The notes below the pieces were generated by a model. The model was not told where the DNA came from. It saw only the letters and a program-made list of their open reading frames with translations, and searched no databases. Position numbers and translations under genes: made by a program. A DNA stretch of 64,000 nucleotides from Pseudooceanicola spongiae (lineage in GTDB: Bacteria; Pseudomonadota; Alphaproteobacteria; Rhodobacterales; Rhodobacteraceae), in assembly GCF_014899185.1 (NCBI RefSeq), contig NZ_CP045201.1:542501-606500 (forward strand). Reading direction: 5' to 3'. Below, piece after piece: positions 43,685-50,721 of the stretch (the stretch's first letter is position 1; each line of letters starts with the position of its first letter).

Positions 43685-44692
43685 TTAGCGGATCAGGCCG
43701 CCAACGACGCCGGCCATGTCGGCCATGCGGTTCGAGAAGCCCCACTCATTGTCGTACCAGGACAGGATGCGCACCATGGTGCCGCCGATGACCTTGGTCT
43801 GGTCCAGCGCCACGGTCGAGGAGCGCGGGTCGTGGTTGAGGTCGATCGACACCAGCTTGTCGGTGGTGACCCCGAGGATGCCCTTCAGCGGGCCGGATTC
43901 GGAGGCCTTGACGAGGGCGGCGTTGATTTCCTCGGCCGTGGTTTCGCGCGAGGCGGTGAAGGTCAGATCAACGCAGGAGACGTTGGGGGTGGGGACGCGG
44001 ATCGCGACGCCGTCCAGCTTGCCCTTCAGCTCCGGCAGCACCAGACCGACGGCCTTGGCAGCACCCGTCGAGGTCGGGATCATGCTCATCGCGGCAGCGC
44101 GGGCGCGGTAGAGGTCGGAGTGCGCGCGGTCCAGCGTCGGCTGGTCGCCGGTGTAGGAGTGGATCGTGGTCATGAAGCCATGCTCGATGCCGACGGTGTC
44201 GTTCAGCACCTTGGCGACGGGCGCGAGGCAGTTGGTGGTGCAGGAGGCGTTCGAGATGACCATGTGATCCGAGGTCACCGAGGTGTGGTTCACACCGTAG
44301 ACAGCGGTCACGTCAGCGTCGGTGCAGGGCGCCGAGACCAGAACGCGCGCCGAGCCGTTTTCGAGGTGACGGGCAGCAGTGTCGCGCTTGGTGAAGAAGC
44401 CGGTGCATTCCAGCGCCACGTCGACGCCGGTCCAGGGCAGTTCCTCGGGGTTGCGGATCGCGGTGATCTTGATCTGTCCGCTGCCCACATCCATCCAGTC
44501 GTCGCCGGTCTTCACCTCGCCGTTGAAACGGCCATGCACGCTGTCGTAGCGAAACAGGTGCGCGTTGGTTTCGACCGACGTCAGATCGTTGACGGCGACG
44601 ACTTCGATATCGGTGCGACCGCTTTCGGCGATGGCGCGCAAGACGTTGCGCCCGATACGCCCGAAACCGTTAATCGCGACTGTGGTGACCAT
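43685..44692 (-). CDS. gap: Glyceraldehyde-3-phosphate dehydrogenase, type I (NAD-type)
   Basis: A 335-residue glycolytic enzyme making 1,3-bisphosphoglycerate. Seen: [16 protein letters not shown] (Rossmann loop), VVAVNDL with Asp36 at the position that selects NAD, catalytic Cys151 in [16 protein letters not shown] with the catalytic His, and the C-terminal [13 protein letters not shown]. Start ATG at 44692 has AAAGGGAAA upstream. It is one of two tandem copies; the other (44858-45862) has Ala at the Asp36 position. A perfect GTTAGCGCTAAC palindrome lies 42 bases before the start. Terminated by a stem-loop at 43625. Confidence 0.96.
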   Translation of the reverse strand: MVTTVAINGFGRIGRNVLRAIAESGRTDIEVVAVNDLTSVETNAHLFRYDSVHGRFNGEVKTGDDWMDVGSGQIKITAIRNPEELPWTGVDVALECTGFFTKRDTAARHLENGSARVLVSAPCTDADVTAVYGVNHTSVTSDHMVISNASCTTNCLAPVAKVLNDTVGIEHGFMTTIHSYTGDQPTLDRAHSDLYRARAAAMSMIPTSTGAAKAVGLVLPELKGKLDGVAIRVPTPNVSCVDLTFTASRETTAEEINAALVKASESGPLKGILGVTTDKLVSIDLNHDPRSSTVALDQTKVIGGTMVRILSWYDNEWGFSNRMADMAGVVGGLIR

Positions 44693-44733
44693 GGTTTTTC
44701 CCTTTTCTCGGCAGACATGCGCGAGTCTCGCCG

Positions 44734-44745
44734 GTTAGCGCTAAC
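44734..44745. promoter_or_regulatory. Perfect GTTAGCGCTAAC palindrome before the first gap gene
   Basis: A 12-bp perfect palindrome 42 bases upstream of the gap start. It is the best copy of a site that recurs before the second gap gene, transketolase and aldolase. LacI-family operators have this size and a CG centre; the match to the central-carbon regulator CceR is from memory. Confidence 0.65.
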
Positions 44746-44806
44746 ACATTGCCTTGAAAATCCACCCTTTGGGGCCAAAGGTCAAGGGCCGCGTGGGCAA
44801 ACGCGA

Positions 44807-44839
44807 AAAGGCCCGCCGGGAGGGAACCGGCGGGCCTTT
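44807..44839 (-). terminator. Rho-independent terminator after the second gap gene
   Basis: A 13-bp perfect stem (AAAGGCCCGCCGG / CCGGCGGGCCTTT, 7-base loop), then TTTCGCG on the minus strand. Confidence 0.8.
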
Positions 44840-44857
44840 CTGGCGCGGGGGACAGGC

Positions 44858-45862
44858 TTAGTGCTGCAGGTGGCCGAGGGCGGCGGCAACATCGGCCATG
44901 CGGCAGGAAAAGCCCCACTCGTTGTCGTACCAGGCCAACACGCGCACAAGGCGGCCACCGGAGACCTTGGTCTGATCGGGGGCGAAGATCGAGCTGTGTT
45001 CGGTGTGGCAGAAATCGATCGAGACTTTCGGCTCGGGGTCATAGGCGAGCACGTGGCCCATGTGACCGGCGGCGGCTTCGCGCACCACTTCGTTGACGTC
45101 GTTCACGGTGACGTCCTTCTTGGCGATGAAGGTCAGATCGACGCAGGAGACGTTGGGCGTGGGCACGCGGATCGACGACCCATCCAGCTTGCCCGCCAGT
45201 TCCGGCAGCACCAGACCGATGGCCTTGGCGGCCCCGGTCGAGGTGGGGATCATGCTCATCGCGGCGGCGCGGGCACGGTAGAGATCGCTGTGGCGACGGT
45301 CCAGCGTCGGCTGGTCGCCGGTGTAGGAGTGGATCGTGGTCATGATGCCGCTCTCGATGCCGATGGCATCGTTGAGGACCTTGGCCAGAGGCGCGAGGCA
45401 GTTGGTGGTGCAGGAGCCGTTGGAGATCACGGTGTCGGTCTCGACAAGGCTGCGGTGGTTGACGCCGTAGACGATGGTTTTCGAGACGTTGGTCGCCGGG
45501 GCCGAGATCAGCACCGCCTTGGCGCCGCGTTCACGGTGGATATTCGCCTTGAGGCCGTCGTTGAACTTGCCGCTGCATTCCAGCACGACGTCGACGCCTT
45601 CCCAGTCCAACTCGGACGGATCATAGGTCGAGAAGACCTCCATCGGGCCGCGGCCGATATCCATGGTGTTGCCGGCGACCTTGATATCGCGCCCGAAGCG
45701 GCCATGCACGGAGTCATATTTCAGCAGGTGTGCGTTTGTTTCGATCGGCCCGGTGGCGTTGATCTTGACGACGTGGACGTCATTGCGGGCGGCTTCGGCG
45801 ATATGCGCCAGGGTGCTACGCCCGATGCGGCCAAACCCATTGATCCCCAGTGTGATGGTCAT
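44858..45862 (-). CDS. Glyceraldehyde-3-phosphate dehydrogenase, type I, second copy (possibly NADP-type)
   Basis: A 334-residue paralogue of the gap gene next to it. The catalytic Cys151 in SNGSCTTNC and the HSYTGDQ His are intact, so it should be an active dehydrogenase. The segment after the second strand reads VVKINATG, with Ala36 in place of the Asp that selects NAD in the first copy; Bacillus GapB-type enzymes, which prefer NADP and work in gluconeogenesis, also have an INA there. So a GapB-like or NADP-using role is suggested. The active-site region (about 165-235) is nearly identical to the first copy. ATG at 45862 has GCAGGAGA upstream. Three operator-like sites lie upstream. Confidence 0.93.
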   Translation of the reverse strand: MTITLGINGFGRIGRSTLAHIAEAARNDVHVVKINATGPIETNAHLLKYDSVHGRFGRDIKVAGNTMDIGRGPMEVFSTYDPSELDWEGVDVVLECSGKFNDGLKANIHRERGAKAVLISAPATNVSKTIVYGVNHRSLVETDTVISNGSCTTNCLAPLAKVLNDAIGIESGIMTTIHSYTGDQPTLDRRHSDLYRARAAAMSMIPTSTGAAKAIGLVLPELAGKLDGSSIRVPTPNVSCVDLTFIAKKDVTVNDVNEVVREAAAGHMGHVLAYDPEPKVSIDFCHTEHSSIFAPDQTKVSGGRLVRVLAWYDNEWGFSCRMADVAAALGHLQH

Positions 45863-45949
45863 CCCGATGTCTCCTGCATGTCAGCTTGAGGACGTCTATA
45901 GCCGCCGGACATCACAAGAGTAAGGCAAAATACCATTTAAGGACAAAGT

Positions 45950-46013
45950 GTTAGCGGAAACATTAACGGTTTGCTCATGGTTGCGCTAACCCTCGGGCAG
46001 GGTTCGCGCTAAC
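45950..46013. promoter_or_regulatory. Cluster of three GTTAGCGCTAAC-like operators
   Basis: GTTAGCGGAAAC, GGTTGCGCTAAC and GTTCGCGCTAAC within 64 bases, about 88-150 bases upstream of the second gap gene. Repetition of near-palindromic sites supports cooperative binding of a LacI-type regulator. Confidence 0.55.
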
Positions 46014-46110
46014 TGTTTGCGCCACCAGTCCCGGGCGGCAAATTGGCGCGACGGAGAGAGAATCTCTGCGGATGCCGCGATGCAGCGTCGGGGCCAGCGG
46101 CCAGAACGCG

Positions 46111-46150
46111 AAAAGGCCGGGCGAGGGGGGAACCCTGCGCCCGGCCTTTT
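46111..46150 (-). terminator. Rho-independent terminator after transketolase
   Basis: A 13-bp perfect stem (AAAAGGCCGGGCG / CGCCCGGCCTTTT) with a 14-base loop; T run on the minus strand. Confidence 0.82.
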
Positions 46151-46172
46151 GCGATTTTGTAAGCGGGATGCC

Positions 46173-48188
46173 TTACAGCAGCGCTTTGACCTTAGCGGCG
46201 ATGGCTTCGGCGGTGATGCCGAACTTCTCGTAGAGGGTTTCGGCGGGGGCGGAGGCACCGAAGCCGTCCATCCCGACGAAATCCGCCTTGGCCTCGCGGC
46301 CACGCTCGCCCATCAGCCACTTGTCCCAGCCCATGCGCACGCCTGCCTCGACGGCGACGCGGACGGGACCGGCGGGCAGGACGCGCTTGCGGATCGCTTC
46401 GTCCTGCGCCTCGAACAGCTCCCAGCAGGGCATGGAGACGACGCGGGTGCCGATGCCTTCGGCCTCTAGCAGCGCGCGGGCGTCCATGGCAATCGCCACT
46501 TCCGAACCGGTCGCCATCAGGATCGCCTGACGTTTGCCAGTGGCCTCGGCCATCACATAGGCGCCCTGAGCGGTCAGGTTCTTGTTCTTGTGCTCGGTGC
46601 GCAGGGTCGGCACGTTCTGACGCGTCAGCGACAGGGTCGAGGGCGTCCCGGTCTGGCTGAGCGCCAGTTCCCAGGCCTCGGCCGTCTCGATCACATCGGC
46701 GGGGCGGAACACCAGCATGTTGGGCGTGGCGCGCAGCATGGCAAGGTGTTCAACCGGCTGGTGCGTCGGGCCGTCTTCGCCCAGGCCGATGGAATCGTGG
46801 GTCATGACGTAGATGGTGGAGGTGCGCATCAGCGCGGACAGACGCATCGCGGGGCGGGCGTAGTCGGTGAAGCACATGAAGGTGCCGGAGTAGGGCTTGA
46901 TGCCGCCGTGCAGCGCCATGCCGTTCATCGCCGAGGCCATGCCGTGTTCGCGGATGCCCCAGTGCACGAAGCGGCCCTTGCGGTTGTCGATGTCAAAGAC
47001 GCCGAGGTCGGGCGTCAGGGTGTTGTTCGAGCCGGTCAGATCGGCAGAGCCGCCGACGGTCTCTTCCAGCACCGGGTTGATCACCTCAAGCGCCATCTCG
47101 GACGCCTTGCGGGTCGCCACGTTGGGCTGGCTTTCGGAGAGCTGCTTTTTCAGCGCGCGCACGACAGCCGCCAGTTTGTTCGGGACTTCGCCCGACAGGC
47201 GACGGTTGAATTCGCCCTGACGACGCTCGGACAGACCGGCGAACCGCTCTTGCCATTCGGTGTATTCGCTCGCGCCACGGCGGCCGATGGTTTCCCAGGC
47301 GGCTTTGATGTCGGCGGGCACTTCGAACGGGCCGGTGGTCCAGCCGTAGGCGGCCTTGGCGGCGGCCATCTGATCGGCATTGGTCAGCGCGCCGTGACCC
47401 TTGGAGGTGTCCTGAGCGGCGTGGCCAAGCGCGATATGCGTCTTGCAGGCAATCATCGAGGGCTTGTTGGACTGCTTGGCGGCCGTGATGGCGGCATCAA
47501 TCGCTTCGGGATCGTGACCGTCGATCTCCTGCACATGCCAGCCCGCAGATTTGAAGCGCATCGGCTGATCGGTGCGGTCGGACAGTTCGACCTTGCCGTC
47601 GATGGTGATATTGTTGTTGTCCCAGAAGACGATGAGCTTGGACAGCTCATGACGGCCGGCCAGCGCGATGGCTTCCTGGCTGACGCCCTCCATCAGGCAG
47701 CCGTCGCCGGCGATGACATAGGTGTGGTGATCCACGACCTTCTTGGAGAACTGGGCGCGCAGCATTTCCTCGGCCATGGCAAAGCCGACCGAATTCGCCA
47801 GCCCCTGACCCAGCGGGCCAGTCGTCGTCTCGATCGCCTCGGCGAGGAAGTTTTCCGGGTGGCCAGCGGTGCGGGCGCCCCACTGACGGAAATTGCGCAG
47901 CTCCTCAATCGGGAACTGTTCGTAGCCGGTCAGGTGCAGCAGCGAATAGAGCAGCATCGAGCCGTGGCCCGCCGACAGGATAAAGCGGTCGCGGTCCGGC
48001 CAGCTGGGCTGGGCGGCGTCGAATTTCAGGTGCTTTTCAAACAGCACGGTCGCCACATCGGCCATGCCCATCGGCATGCCGGAGTGACCGGAGTTGGCAG
48101 CAGCCACGGCATCAAGTGTCAGCGCGCGGATCGCGGCGGCCTTGGACCAGTGTTCGGGATGGGCGGAGCGCAGGGCGTCAATATCCAC
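46173..48188 (-). CDS. tkt: Transketolase
   Basis: A 671-residue thiamine diphosphate enzyme moving two-carbon units in the pentose phosphate network. Seen: [17 protein letters not shown] near the N-terminus, [18 protein letters not shown], the thiamine diphosphate motif [13 protein letters not shown] ending DNNNITIDG, and in the middle domain [19 protein letters not shown]. The C-terminal domain ends with [16 protein letters not shown]. It starts at GTG 48188 with an AGAGGAAA ribosome site 8 bases upstream; no closer ATG fits the family start. A GTTAGCGCTGCT site 42 bases upstream suggests shared control with the gap genes that follow on the same strand. Confidence 0.96.
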   Translation of the reverse strand: MDIDALRSAHPEHWSKAAAIRALTLDAVAAANSGHSGMPMGMADVATVLFEKHLKFDAAQPSWPDRDRFILSAGHGSMLLYSLLHLTGYEQFPIEELRNFRQWGARTAGHPENFLAEAIETTTGPLGQGLANSVGFAMAEEMLRAQFSKKVVDHHTYVIAGDGCLMEGVSQEAIALAGRHELSKLIVFWDNNNITIDGKVELSDRTDQPMRFKSAGWHVQEIDGHDPEAIDAAITAAKQSNKPSMIACKTHIALGHAAQDTSKGHGALTNADQMAAAKAAYGWTTGPFEVPADIKAAWETIGRRGASEYTEWQERFAGLSERRQGEFNRRLSGEVPNKLAAVVRALKKQLSESQPNVATRKASEMALEVINPVLEETVGGSADLTGSNNTLTPDLGVFDIDNRKGRFVHWGIREHGMASAMNGMALHGGIKPYSGTFMCFTDYARPAMRLSALMRTSTIYVMTHDSIGLGEDGPTHQPVEHLAMLRATPNMLVFRPADVIETAEAWELALSQTGTPSTLSLTRQNVPTLRTEHKNKNLTAQGAYVMAEATGKRQAILMATGSEVAIAMDARALLEAEGIGTRVVSMPCWELFEAQDEAIRKRVLPAGPVRVAVEAGVRMGWDKWLMGERGREAKADFVGMDGFGASAPAETLYEKFGITAEAIAAKVKALL

Positions 48189-48537
48189 GGCAGGTTTCCT
48201 CTGTCCTGGGGGGCGGTGATAGCCGAAATGTTAGCGCTGCTCTTAGCAGCCGCACAGCGAAAGGCAAGGATAGCCGGGGCTTCTGGCCCGAAAACGTGGG
48301 GGATTTGGGAAAATACGGAGCATTCGATAGACTTGCCTAAACTCAACGCAGATCTATGATTCGCCAGATATGTCAAAAGGCTGGGCGGATTGCTTCAGGT
48401 GACGCCGAACGATATGAAAACCCGGATGCAAGTGCGCGCGGACCGGGATAAGACAGCCGGAACCAAAGGTCGGCTTCGTGATACCCCGGGCATTTCCGGA
48501 CCAATTGCGCGGGTTGGCCGCAGTTTGATGAGGGCAG
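48189..48537. other. Divergent promoter region between tkt and the zapA operon
   Basis: 349 bases. It contains the tkt ribosome site and an operator-like GTTAGCGCTGCT at 48230-48241, which overlaps a small inverted repeat GCTGC-TCTTA-GCAGC. The right half is GC-rich without recognised motifs. No gene was seen in either strand. Confidence 0.5.
48230..48241. promoter_or_regulatory. GTTAGCGCTAAC-like operator before tkt
   Basis: GTTAGCGCTGCT matches the perfect palindrome before gap at 9 of 12 positions and lies 42 bases before the tkt start, the same distance as at gap. Confidence 0.5.
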
Positions 48538-49077
48538 ATGAGTAATCTCGAAGACTTGCAGGGCCGCATTCTTGCGGCAATGGAACGGATCGGTGCCGGC
48601 CTGGATGGCCTGGAGCCCGTCAAGGAGGCGCCGCCACCGGCCGCCCCTGGCGAGAGCGCTGAGGAGCTGATGCAGGCGCTTGAGGATGAGCGCTATGTCA
48701 GCGCCCAGCTGGAAGAACGCGTGCGTGCGCTGCATGAGCGACAGGACCAGCTGGAGGCCGAGCTTGAAGCGGCGCGCAACGCGCCCGCCGTGCTGCCAGA
48801 GGACGACACTGCCGCTGAAGTGATCGCAGCCCTTGGGCAAATGGAAACTGAAATCAACAAGTTGCGGGCGGTGAACGCGCATCTGCGTGAGAACAACCGT
48901 GCGATGCGGGACGTGCTGGCCAGTGGCTCAGGCGCGGATGTCGAGCTGCTGACGACCTCGGTCGAGGCCGAGATGGATGCATTGCGCGCTGATCACGCCG
49001 CTGCTCAGGCGCAGGCCGAGGCCATTCTGGCTGCTCTTGCGCCGTTTATTGCCGAACCCGAAACCGGAGAGAGCTGA
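48538..49077 (+). CDS. Coiled-coil protein upstream of zapA
   Basis: A 179-residue hydrophilic protein. A Pro/Ala-rich stretch (about 28-42) is followed by coiled coil (about 45-80 and 95-125) with regular Leu, Glu and Arg (LMQALEDERYVSAQLEERVR). There are no membrane segments or Cys. I do not recognise a named family; its position directly before zapA, with a one-base overlap of stop and start (TGATG), suggests a divisome-linked role in the same operon. The ATG at 48538 has AGGG about 5 bases upstream. The function is unknown. Confidence 0.68.
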   Translation: MSNLEDLQGRILAAMERIGAGLDGLEPVKEAPPPAAPGESAEELMQALEDERYVSAQLEERVRALHERQDQLEAELEAARNAPAVLPEDDTAAEVIAALGQMETEINKLRAVNAHLRENNRAMRDVLASGSGADVELLTTSVEAEMDALRADHAAAQAQAEAILAALAPFIAEPETGES

Positions 49078-49475
49078 TGCCCGAAGTCGAGATTTCCGTT
49101 GGTGGCCGCACCTTTGAAGTCGCTTGCCAGGAAGGCGAAGAGGCGTTTCTTCAGGCGGCTGCGGCCATGCTGGACAGCGAAGCCACGGTTCTGGTCGAGC
49201 AGACGGGGCGTATTCCTGAAACCCGCATGTTGCTGATGTCGGGCCTGATGCTGGCGGATCGCACCGCCGGGGTCGAGGACAAGGTCAAAGGCATGGAGAG
49301 CGAAATCGAGTCGCTGAAAGCTGAGCTGAAGGCGTTGAAAGACGCGCCCCCGCCAGAACCTCAGCGTATCGAAGTGCCCGTCGTGCCCAATAGCGTGACC
49401 GACACGCTGGCCGAGCTGGCCGCACAGGCCGAAGCTCTGGCAGAGCGGGTTGAAGAGCGCGCCAGCGACAGTTGA
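49077..49475 (+). CDS. zapA: Cell division protein ZapA
   Basis: A 132-residue ZapA: the N-terminal globular part VEISVGGRTFEVACQEGEEAF (residues 4-24) and AAAAMLDSEATVLVEQTG are typical, followed by a coiled coil (about 68-92, EDKVKGMESEIESLKAELKAL) and a longer Pro-rich tail with a second helix. ZapA binds and bundles FtsZ filaments at the division site. Its start overlaps the previous stop by one base. In many bacteria a 6S RNA gene follows zapA, but here the next gene starts within 33 bases and no 6S RNA can fit. Confidence 0.9.
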   Translation: MPEVEISVGGRTFEVACQEGEEAFLQAAAAMLDSEATVLVEQTGRIPETRMLLMSGLMLADRTAGVEDKVKGMESEIESLKAELKALKDAPPPEPQRIEVPVVPNSVTDTLAELAAQAEALAERVEERASDS

Positions 49476-49508
49476 TCTGTCACGTTTAAGAAGTGCAAGG
49501 TGTTGAAG

Positions 49509-49853
49509 ATGTTTACGAAAATATGTCTGACAGTTCTCGCTCTGGGCGCGGTTGCGGCGCCTTTGGCGGCTCAGGAGAGCCCCGTCCTCAAGGCGGTTTA
49601 TACCTGCGAACGCGGTGTCAAAATCCCCGTGGCCTATATCATGGGGAAAAAACCGATGGCGGTGCTTTGGGCCGAAGGGCAGCTGGTGACGCTGTCGCAG
49701 AGCAAATCGGACGCGAATGAGCCCTATCGGACGGCCCAGGGCACCTCGGGCTATGTCTGGTGGAGCGAGGGCAAAAACGGCAAACTGGACTGGTTCGACA
49801 AGGAAAAAGGCGAAGAAGTGACCCTCTTCGCCTTCTGTAAAACACCAGAATAA
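49509..49853 (+). CDS. Exported MliC-like (C-type lysozyme inhibitor fold) protein
   Basis: A 114-residue protein with a signal peptide (FTKICLTVLALGAVAAPLAA, cleavage near residue 21). The mature part has the MliC pattern: YTCERGVKIPVAYI at the start, an acid-rich turn with AVLWAEGQLVTLSQSKSD, YVWWSEGKNGKLDWFD, and an ending FAFC. Two Cys (in YTC and FAFC) fit the disulfide of that fold. MliC-type proteins inhibit host lysozyme; here the inhibitor role is inferred and untested. There is no lipobox Cys at the cleavage site. The ATG at 49509 has AAGGTG upstream; GTG at 49500 is possible. Converges with the glutaredoxin gene 8 bases away. Confidence 0.65.
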   Translation: MFTKICLTVLALGAVAAPLAAQESPVLKAVYTCERGVKIPVAYIMGKKPMAVLWAEGQLVTLSQSKSDANEPYRTAQGTSGYVWWSEGKNGKLDWFDKEKGEEVTLFAFCKTPE

Positions 49854-49861
49854 AAGCCGGT

Positions 49862-50224
49862 TCAGCCGTTGGCTGCGCGGATCTTCTCAGCGGCGTCCTT
49901 GTCATAAGCGACGCCGCTTTGTTCAAACAGCGTGTCCAGCTCGCCCGACAGGGTCATTTCGGTGATGATGTCGCAGCCACCGACGAATTCGCCTTTGACA
50001 TAAAGCTGCGGAATCGTCGGCCAGTCGGAATAATCCTTGATGCCCTGACGAATGTCGGTATCGGCCAGAACGTTGACGTCGGAATAATCGACGCCCATGT
50101 AGTTCAGCACACCGGCCACGCGGCTGGAAAACCCGCACTGCGGCATTTCCTTGGTGCCCTTCATGAAGAGAACGACGTCGTTCGCTTTTACGACGTCTGA
50201 GATTTTTTCTTTTACATCAGTCAT
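49862..50224 (-). CDS. grxD: Monothiol glutaredoxin (Grx4 type)
   Basis: A 120-residue monothiol glutaredoxin with the CGFS active site (Cys30 in [16 protein letters not shown]) and the glutathione-binding [19 protein letters not shown] region. These proteins hold [2Fe-2S] clusters with glutathione and work with BolA proteins in iron-sulfur delivery and iron sensing. The bolA gene lies 60 bases upstream on the same strand, so the pair probably forms one unit. The start at 50224 is the only ATG before the family's N-terminus; the ribosome site is AACGGAGA. Confidence 0.94.
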   Translation of the reverse strand: MTDVKEKISDVVKANDVVLFMKGTKEMPQCGFSSRVAGVLNYMGVDYSDVNVLADTDIRQGIKDYSDWPTIPQLYVKGEFVGGCDIITEMTLSGELDTLFEQSGVAYDKDAAEKIRAANG

Positions 50225-50283
50225 TTGGTATCTCCGTTTAGGACGGGTGCGCTGGCTGTGTCAGCCGGGCCGCACTTGATTTC

Positions 50284-50517
50284 TCAGGGCGCGCGGGTGG
50301 TCAGGGCGAGGGCGTGCAGCTCGCCGGCGGGGCCGTCCATCTTGCCTTTCAGCGCGGCGTAGACCTCGCGCTGTTGCTGCACCCGGTTCTTGCCGCGGAA
50401 ACTTTCATCCACGATCATGGCCGAGAAATGGGCGCCGTCGTCCCCCTGCACCTCGATTTGCGCATTGGGGAAGCTTTCGCGGATAAGTGCTTCGATATCC
50501 GAGGCCTGAATTGACAT
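50284..50517 (-). CDS. bolA: BolA family protein
   Basis: A 77-residue BolA/IbaG protein: SIQASDIEALIRESFPNAQIE at the N-terminus, then GDDGAHFSAMIVDESF and KNRVQQQREVYAAL with the conserved turn, ending GELHALALTTRAP. The His in GAHF and the His of ELHAL are the usual ligands for a cluster shared with a CGFS glutaredoxin, encoded just downstream. The ATG at 50517 has GAGAGAG upstream; a longer frame runs into the upstream repeat and is not coding. The 11-bp-phased repeat copy 3 lies about 90 bases upstream. Confidence 0.92.
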   Translation of the reverse strand: MSIQASDIEALIRESFPNAQIEVQGDDGAHFSAMIVDESFRGKNRVQQQREVYAALKGKMDGPAGELHALALTTRAP

Positions 50518-50606
50518 GCAACTCTCTCCGTATTCGTCTTCGTGGAAAATGTAAGCCTTGCCGGTCATGCCTGCAAGAGCCGTGGTTTTGAAGGCCTGAC
50601 AGGGCC

Positions 50607-50651
50607 GTGCGGTATCCCGTCGGTACTGCGTCGGTAACACGTCGGTATTGC
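50607..50651. repeat. 11-bp phased GTCGGTA repeats, copy 3
   Basis: Four units (GTGCGGTATCC, CGTCGGTACTG, CGTCGGTAACA, CGTCGGTATTG) at exact 11-base steps, about 90 bases upstream of bolA. This is the most regular of the three copies. Confidence 0.7.
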
Positions 50652-50667
50652 AGCGCGGCATTTCAAC

Positions 50668-50702
50668 CGGGCCGCACCCGGCTGTTCAGCTGGTGCGGCC
50701 CG
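50668..50702. terminator. Stem-loop after purL
   Basis: An 11-bp perfect stem (CGGGCCGCACC / GGTGCGGCCCG, 13-base loop) 20 bases beyond the purL stop on the minus strand. There is no T run in that direction, so termination is uncertain. Confidence 0.5.
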
Positions 50703-50721
50703 AAAAAACCATCGCTTGGCG

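Larger units (their letters stand above)
45863..46172. other. Intergenic region before the second gap gene
   Basis: 310 bases. It contains three GTTAGCGCTAAC-like sites (45950-45961, 10 of 12 matches; 45979-45990, 10 of 12; 46002-46013, 11 of 12) and the transketolase terminator at 46111-46150. No small gene was recognised. Confidence 0.6.

Noticed and set aside
49476-49508. 6S RNA gene after zapA
   Set aside because: Only 33 bases lie between zapA and the next gene, far too short for 6S RNA.
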